A DNA stretch of 25,896 nt from contig DATJNI010000004.1 of NCBI GenBank assembly GCA_035508275.1, positions 1-25,896 on the forward strand, read 5' to 3'. Positions 23,434 to 25,896 of this stretch are shown here, one piece after another. The DNA comes from DATJNI01 sp035508275. Lineage in GTDB: Bacteria; Patescibacteriota; Saccharimonadia; Saccharimonadales; UBA4665. Below the pieces are notes generated by a model. That model searched no databases. It was not told the origin of the DNA and saw nothing but the letters and a program-made list of their open reading frames with translations. How positions within the stretch are numbered: the first letter of the stretch is position 1; each line of letters starts with the position of its first letter. The position numbers were made by a program, and so were the translations under genes.

Positions 23434-23905
23434 TGATCTCAAAAAGACCTATCCAGAACTGGAATTTAAGTCCGGCAAACAGTTCTGCTGGTCCCCGGAA
23501 ACCAACTACATTATCTACAAGAAGACCCCTGAGTATACCGACTCAGACAACTGGTCTCTTCTGCATGAGACTGGTCATGCCCTGCTCAAACATAAAAACT
23601 ACCACGGAGATTTTGAGCTATTAAAGCTGGAAGTTGAGGCTTGGTCCAAGGCTAAGGAAGTTGCCAACAGATTCAAGATAGACATAAGTAACGACCACAT
23701 TGAGGACTGTTTAGACACATATAGAGAGTGGCTATACAAACGTAGTATCTGTCCAAGTTGTAATAATAAGAGTCTCCAACAGGGAGACTTTGTCCATTAT
23801 CGTTGTTTTAATTGCCATACTGTCTGGAAGGTATCGTCTAACAGATTCTGCCGCGCCTACCGAAGTACTAAGAAAGTCGTACAACCCTCTTTAATAAGTG
23901 CCTGA
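23417..23905 (+). CDS. HExxH metallopeptidase-like protein with zinc ribbon
   Basis: A 162-residue protein. The N-terminal part resembles the ImmA/IrrE-type zinc peptidase fold: HETGH (50-54) in a helix, with Glu72 or Glu74 in LKLEVEAW as the likely third ligand. A C-terminal zinc ribbon uses Cys112, Cys115, Cys130 and Cys133. The ImmA/IrrE family usually cleaves repressors or anti-regulators and is often paired with a helix-turn-helix protein; none is adjacent here. Instead it overlaps the ROK kinase gene by 17 bp, implying coupled translation. The zinc ribbon suggests a nucleic-acid or protein target. The stop is TGA, followed at once by a strong terminator. Function unknown. Confidence 0.75.
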   Translation: MQKLISDLKKTYPELEFKSGKQFCWSPETNYIIYKKTPEYTDSDNWSLLHETGHALLKHKNYHGDFELLKLEVEAWSKAKEVANRFKIDISNDHIEDCLDTYREWLYKRSICPSCNNKSLQQGDFVHYRCFNCHTVWKVSSNRFCRAYRSTKKVVQPSLISA

Positions 23906-23911
23906 TAAATA

Positions 23912-23943
23912 AAATATCCCCTGGGTCATCCCGGGGGATATTT
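23912..23943. terminator. Bidirectional terminator between the HExxH and KGG genes
   Basis: A 14-bp stem (AAATATCCCCTGGG with CCCGGGGGATATTT, one T-G wobble) and a TCAT loop. The AAATAT/ATATTT ends give A/T tracts on both sides, so it can end transcription from both convergent genes. Confidence 0.85.
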
Positions 23944-23960
23944 GTTACTGCCTTTTTAGT

Positions 23961-24158
23961 TTAGGCAGACTTCTTTGTGCGTCGGCTGATCTTACCGCCC
24001 TTTGCACCTGCTTGACGAGCTAATTCTCGGTTGGCGTAGAAGCCACCAGTGTGACCTAACTTACCGCCTTTAGCACCGATCTTAGCGTAAAAGTCGCCGC
24101 CGTATTTCCTCTTGTTTGTTGCGGCTGCTGCTTGGCCGCCTGCTTTAGTACCTGCCAT
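23961..24158 (-). CDS. KGG-repeat small basic protein (copy 1)
   Basis: A 65-residue, strongly basic, Gly-rich protein with KGG motifs of the stress-related family (like GsiB/Con-10): AKIGAKGGKLGHTGGFYANRE and AGAKGGKISRR. Such proteins are thought to be disordered and linked to stress; the molecular role is not known. An AAGGAGAA ribosome binding site precedes the start. It is one of two adjacent copies: 43 of 64 aligned positions are identical to the one at 24287-24481, most strongly from IGAKGGK to ISRR. Confidence 0.88.
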   Translation of the reverse strand: MAGTKAGGQAAAATNKRKYGGDFYAKIGAKGGKLGHTGGFYANRELARQAGAKGGKISRRTKKSA

Positions 24159-24195
24159 GAGGTTGTTCTCCTTAATTAAATAAGCCTCTCGTTCA

Positions 24196-24228
24196 AAAAT
24201 AAAAGGGCTTCCTAAAAAAGAAAACCCT
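24196..24228 (-). terminator. Terminator after KGG copy 2
   Basis: On the minus strand AGGGTTTTC pairs with GGAAGCCCT (9 bp including G-T pairs) around a TTTTTTA loop, followed by TTTTATTTTTG. It separates the two KGG genes, so copy 1 may need its own promoter or readthrough. Confidence 0.7.
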
Positions 24229-24286
24229 CATATTCCCAACGAAATTATACTTATGATATCACGCTATTGCTTGATAGTCAACATAC

Positions 24287-24481
24287 TTATGTAGATGACT
24301 TGCGTCGACTAATTTTACCCCCTACGGATCCGGCTTTTCTCGCAAGCTCGCGGTTAGCATAAAAGCCGCCTGTGTGCCCTCTTTTACCACCCTTAGCACC
24401 TATTCTTTTGTAAAAGTCTGATCCATGCCTGTTTTTGTTCTTCTTGGCGGCTAGAAGGCCTCCTTTGGTTGTTCCGGACAT
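24287..24481 (-). CDS. KGG-repeat small basic protein (copy 2)
   Basis: A 64-residue paralogue of the neighbouring KGG protein, with IGAKGGKRGHTGGFYANRE and AGSVGGKISRR cores. The N-terminal part (MSGTTKGGLLAAKKNKNRHG) has diverged more and is more basic. AGGAGA lies before the start codon. A terminator follows the gene, so the two copies are probably separately regulated. It lies downstream of the rRNA genes on the same strand, behind the 5S terminator. Confidence 0.88.
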   Translation of the reverse strand: MSGTTKGGLLAAKKNKNRHGSDFYKRIGAKGGKRGHTGGFYANRELARKAGSVGGKISRRKSST

Positions 24482-24555
24482 ATCATTCTCCTAATGGATA
24501 ATTACTGATGTGTATTATTCTAATGCTTAAACCTGAGCTTGGTCTGTAAAATTTC

Positions 24556-24596
24556 TAGCAAAAGATAAGAGCCACCCCGTTATAGGATGGCTCTTA
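24556..24596 (-). terminator. Terminator of the rRNA operon
   Basis: On the minus strand TAAGAGCCATCC pairs with the downstream GGGTGGCTCTTA segment (12-bp stem with one G-T pair), followed by TCTTTTGC. It sits a few bases after the 3' end of 5S rRNA. Confidence 0.85.
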
Positions 24597-24602
24597 CATA
24601 AC

Positions 24603-24715
24603 TTGGCACCGCGCTATTTTCCCAGGGGTGGACCCCAAGTATTGTAACCGCTCCGAGGCTTAACTGCTGTGTTCGGCATGGGAACAGGTGTTTCCCTCGG
24701 GCTATGGGCACCAAA
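24603..24715 (-). rRNA. rrf: 5S ribosomal RNA
   Basis: About 113 nt. The ends TTGGTGCC and GGTGCCAA pair as helix I. Inside are the conserved CCCATGCCGAACACAG and GTTAAGCCTC segments. It follows 23S on the same strand after a spacer of about 160 nt and is closed by a strong terminator. Exact ends may be off by a few bases. Confidence 0.95.
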
Positions 24716-24872
24716 TAAGGTCTAGGAACTTCCTAAATCTTACTTGATGTCCAACGGTTACAAAGTAGCTAGAGATGCAAAAATACAAACTTAAAGTTTT
24801 GGTGCTGGTAAGCACCAATAACTAGTCAATTGCTAACCATGAACTATGCCAAAAATGACCGAGTTCATGGTT
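24716..24872 (-). other. 23S-5S internal transcribed spacer
   Basis: Contains two perfect hairpins: 24835-24872 (11-bp stem AACCATGAACT/AGTTCATGGTT) and 24799-24818 (8-bp stem TTGGTGCT/AGCACCAA with a 4-nt loop). No tRNA is present. The first hairpin abuts the 23S 3' end and may be an RNase III processing site. Confidence 0.7.

Positions 24873-25896
<1,024 letters not shown>

Noticed and set aside
15587..23905. Recoded UGA (genetic code 25)
   Set aside because: UGA terminates priA and the HExxH gene at natural family ends, and no in-frame UGA was needed in any gene.
24716..24872. tRNA gene between 23S and 5S
   Set aside because: The hairpins there lack cloverleaf arms and a T-loop sequence.

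Overview
This window is a run of bacterial housekeeping genes that most resembles a Patescibacteria/CPR genome, probably a Saccharibacteria (TM7)-like organism. The signs are compact gene packing, two KGG-repeat proteins, a DUF5663-like protein with a proline-rich tail, a shortened IF2, a bS21-YqeY pair, a type 2 (eukaryote-like) IleRS and a coenzyme-B12 (class II) ribonucleotide reductase. UGA ends several genes (priA, the HExxH protein), so the code is standard and the UGA=Gly lineages (Gracilibacteria/Absconditabacteria) are excluded. The lineage is an inference from gene content; no database was searched.

Layout. 1-2214: 3' part of a signal peptidase I gene, then parB (+) and parA (-), which face each other and overlap at their stop codons. 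2215-3056: an 842-bp stretch without a long gene. It holds a possible 40-codon ORF, a -10 palindrome usable on both strands, several hairpins including a strong terminator, two adjacent 10-bp palindromes and a perfect DnaA-box 9-mer. 3057-15474: a long minus-strand block. In transcription order it runs wHTH regulator, rpsU-yqeY-adk-map-ftsA, ftsZ, nrdR-nrdJ-thioredoxin-like, a T-box leader with ileS, and rplU. 15587-18982 (+): priA, def, fmt. 18979-22440 (-): S1-like protein, infB, DUF5663-like protein. 22609-23905 (+): a ROK-family kinase overlapping an HExxH/zinc-ribbon protein. 23961-24481 (-): two KGG proteins. 24556 to the end (-): 5S rRNA and the 3' third of 23S rRNA.

How the genes fit together. 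The block joins translation (S21, S1, IF2, L21, IleRS, rRNA), N-terminal protein maturation (Fmt, Def, Map), division (FtsA, FtsZ), chromosome segregation and replication restart (ParA, ParB, PriA), and dNTP supply with its own repressor (NrdR-NrdJ).

The most interesting signals are regulatory rather than new genes. They are an ultrashort stem-I, actinobacterial-style T-box in front of ileS; a possible alternative-pairing switch on the infB ribosome binding site; several promoters whose -10 lies 5-9 bp from the start codon, predicting leaderless mRNAs (rpsU, priA, the ROK gene, nearly parB); convergent parA/parB; and the structured parA-rplU gap. I did not find a clearly new multi-gene system.
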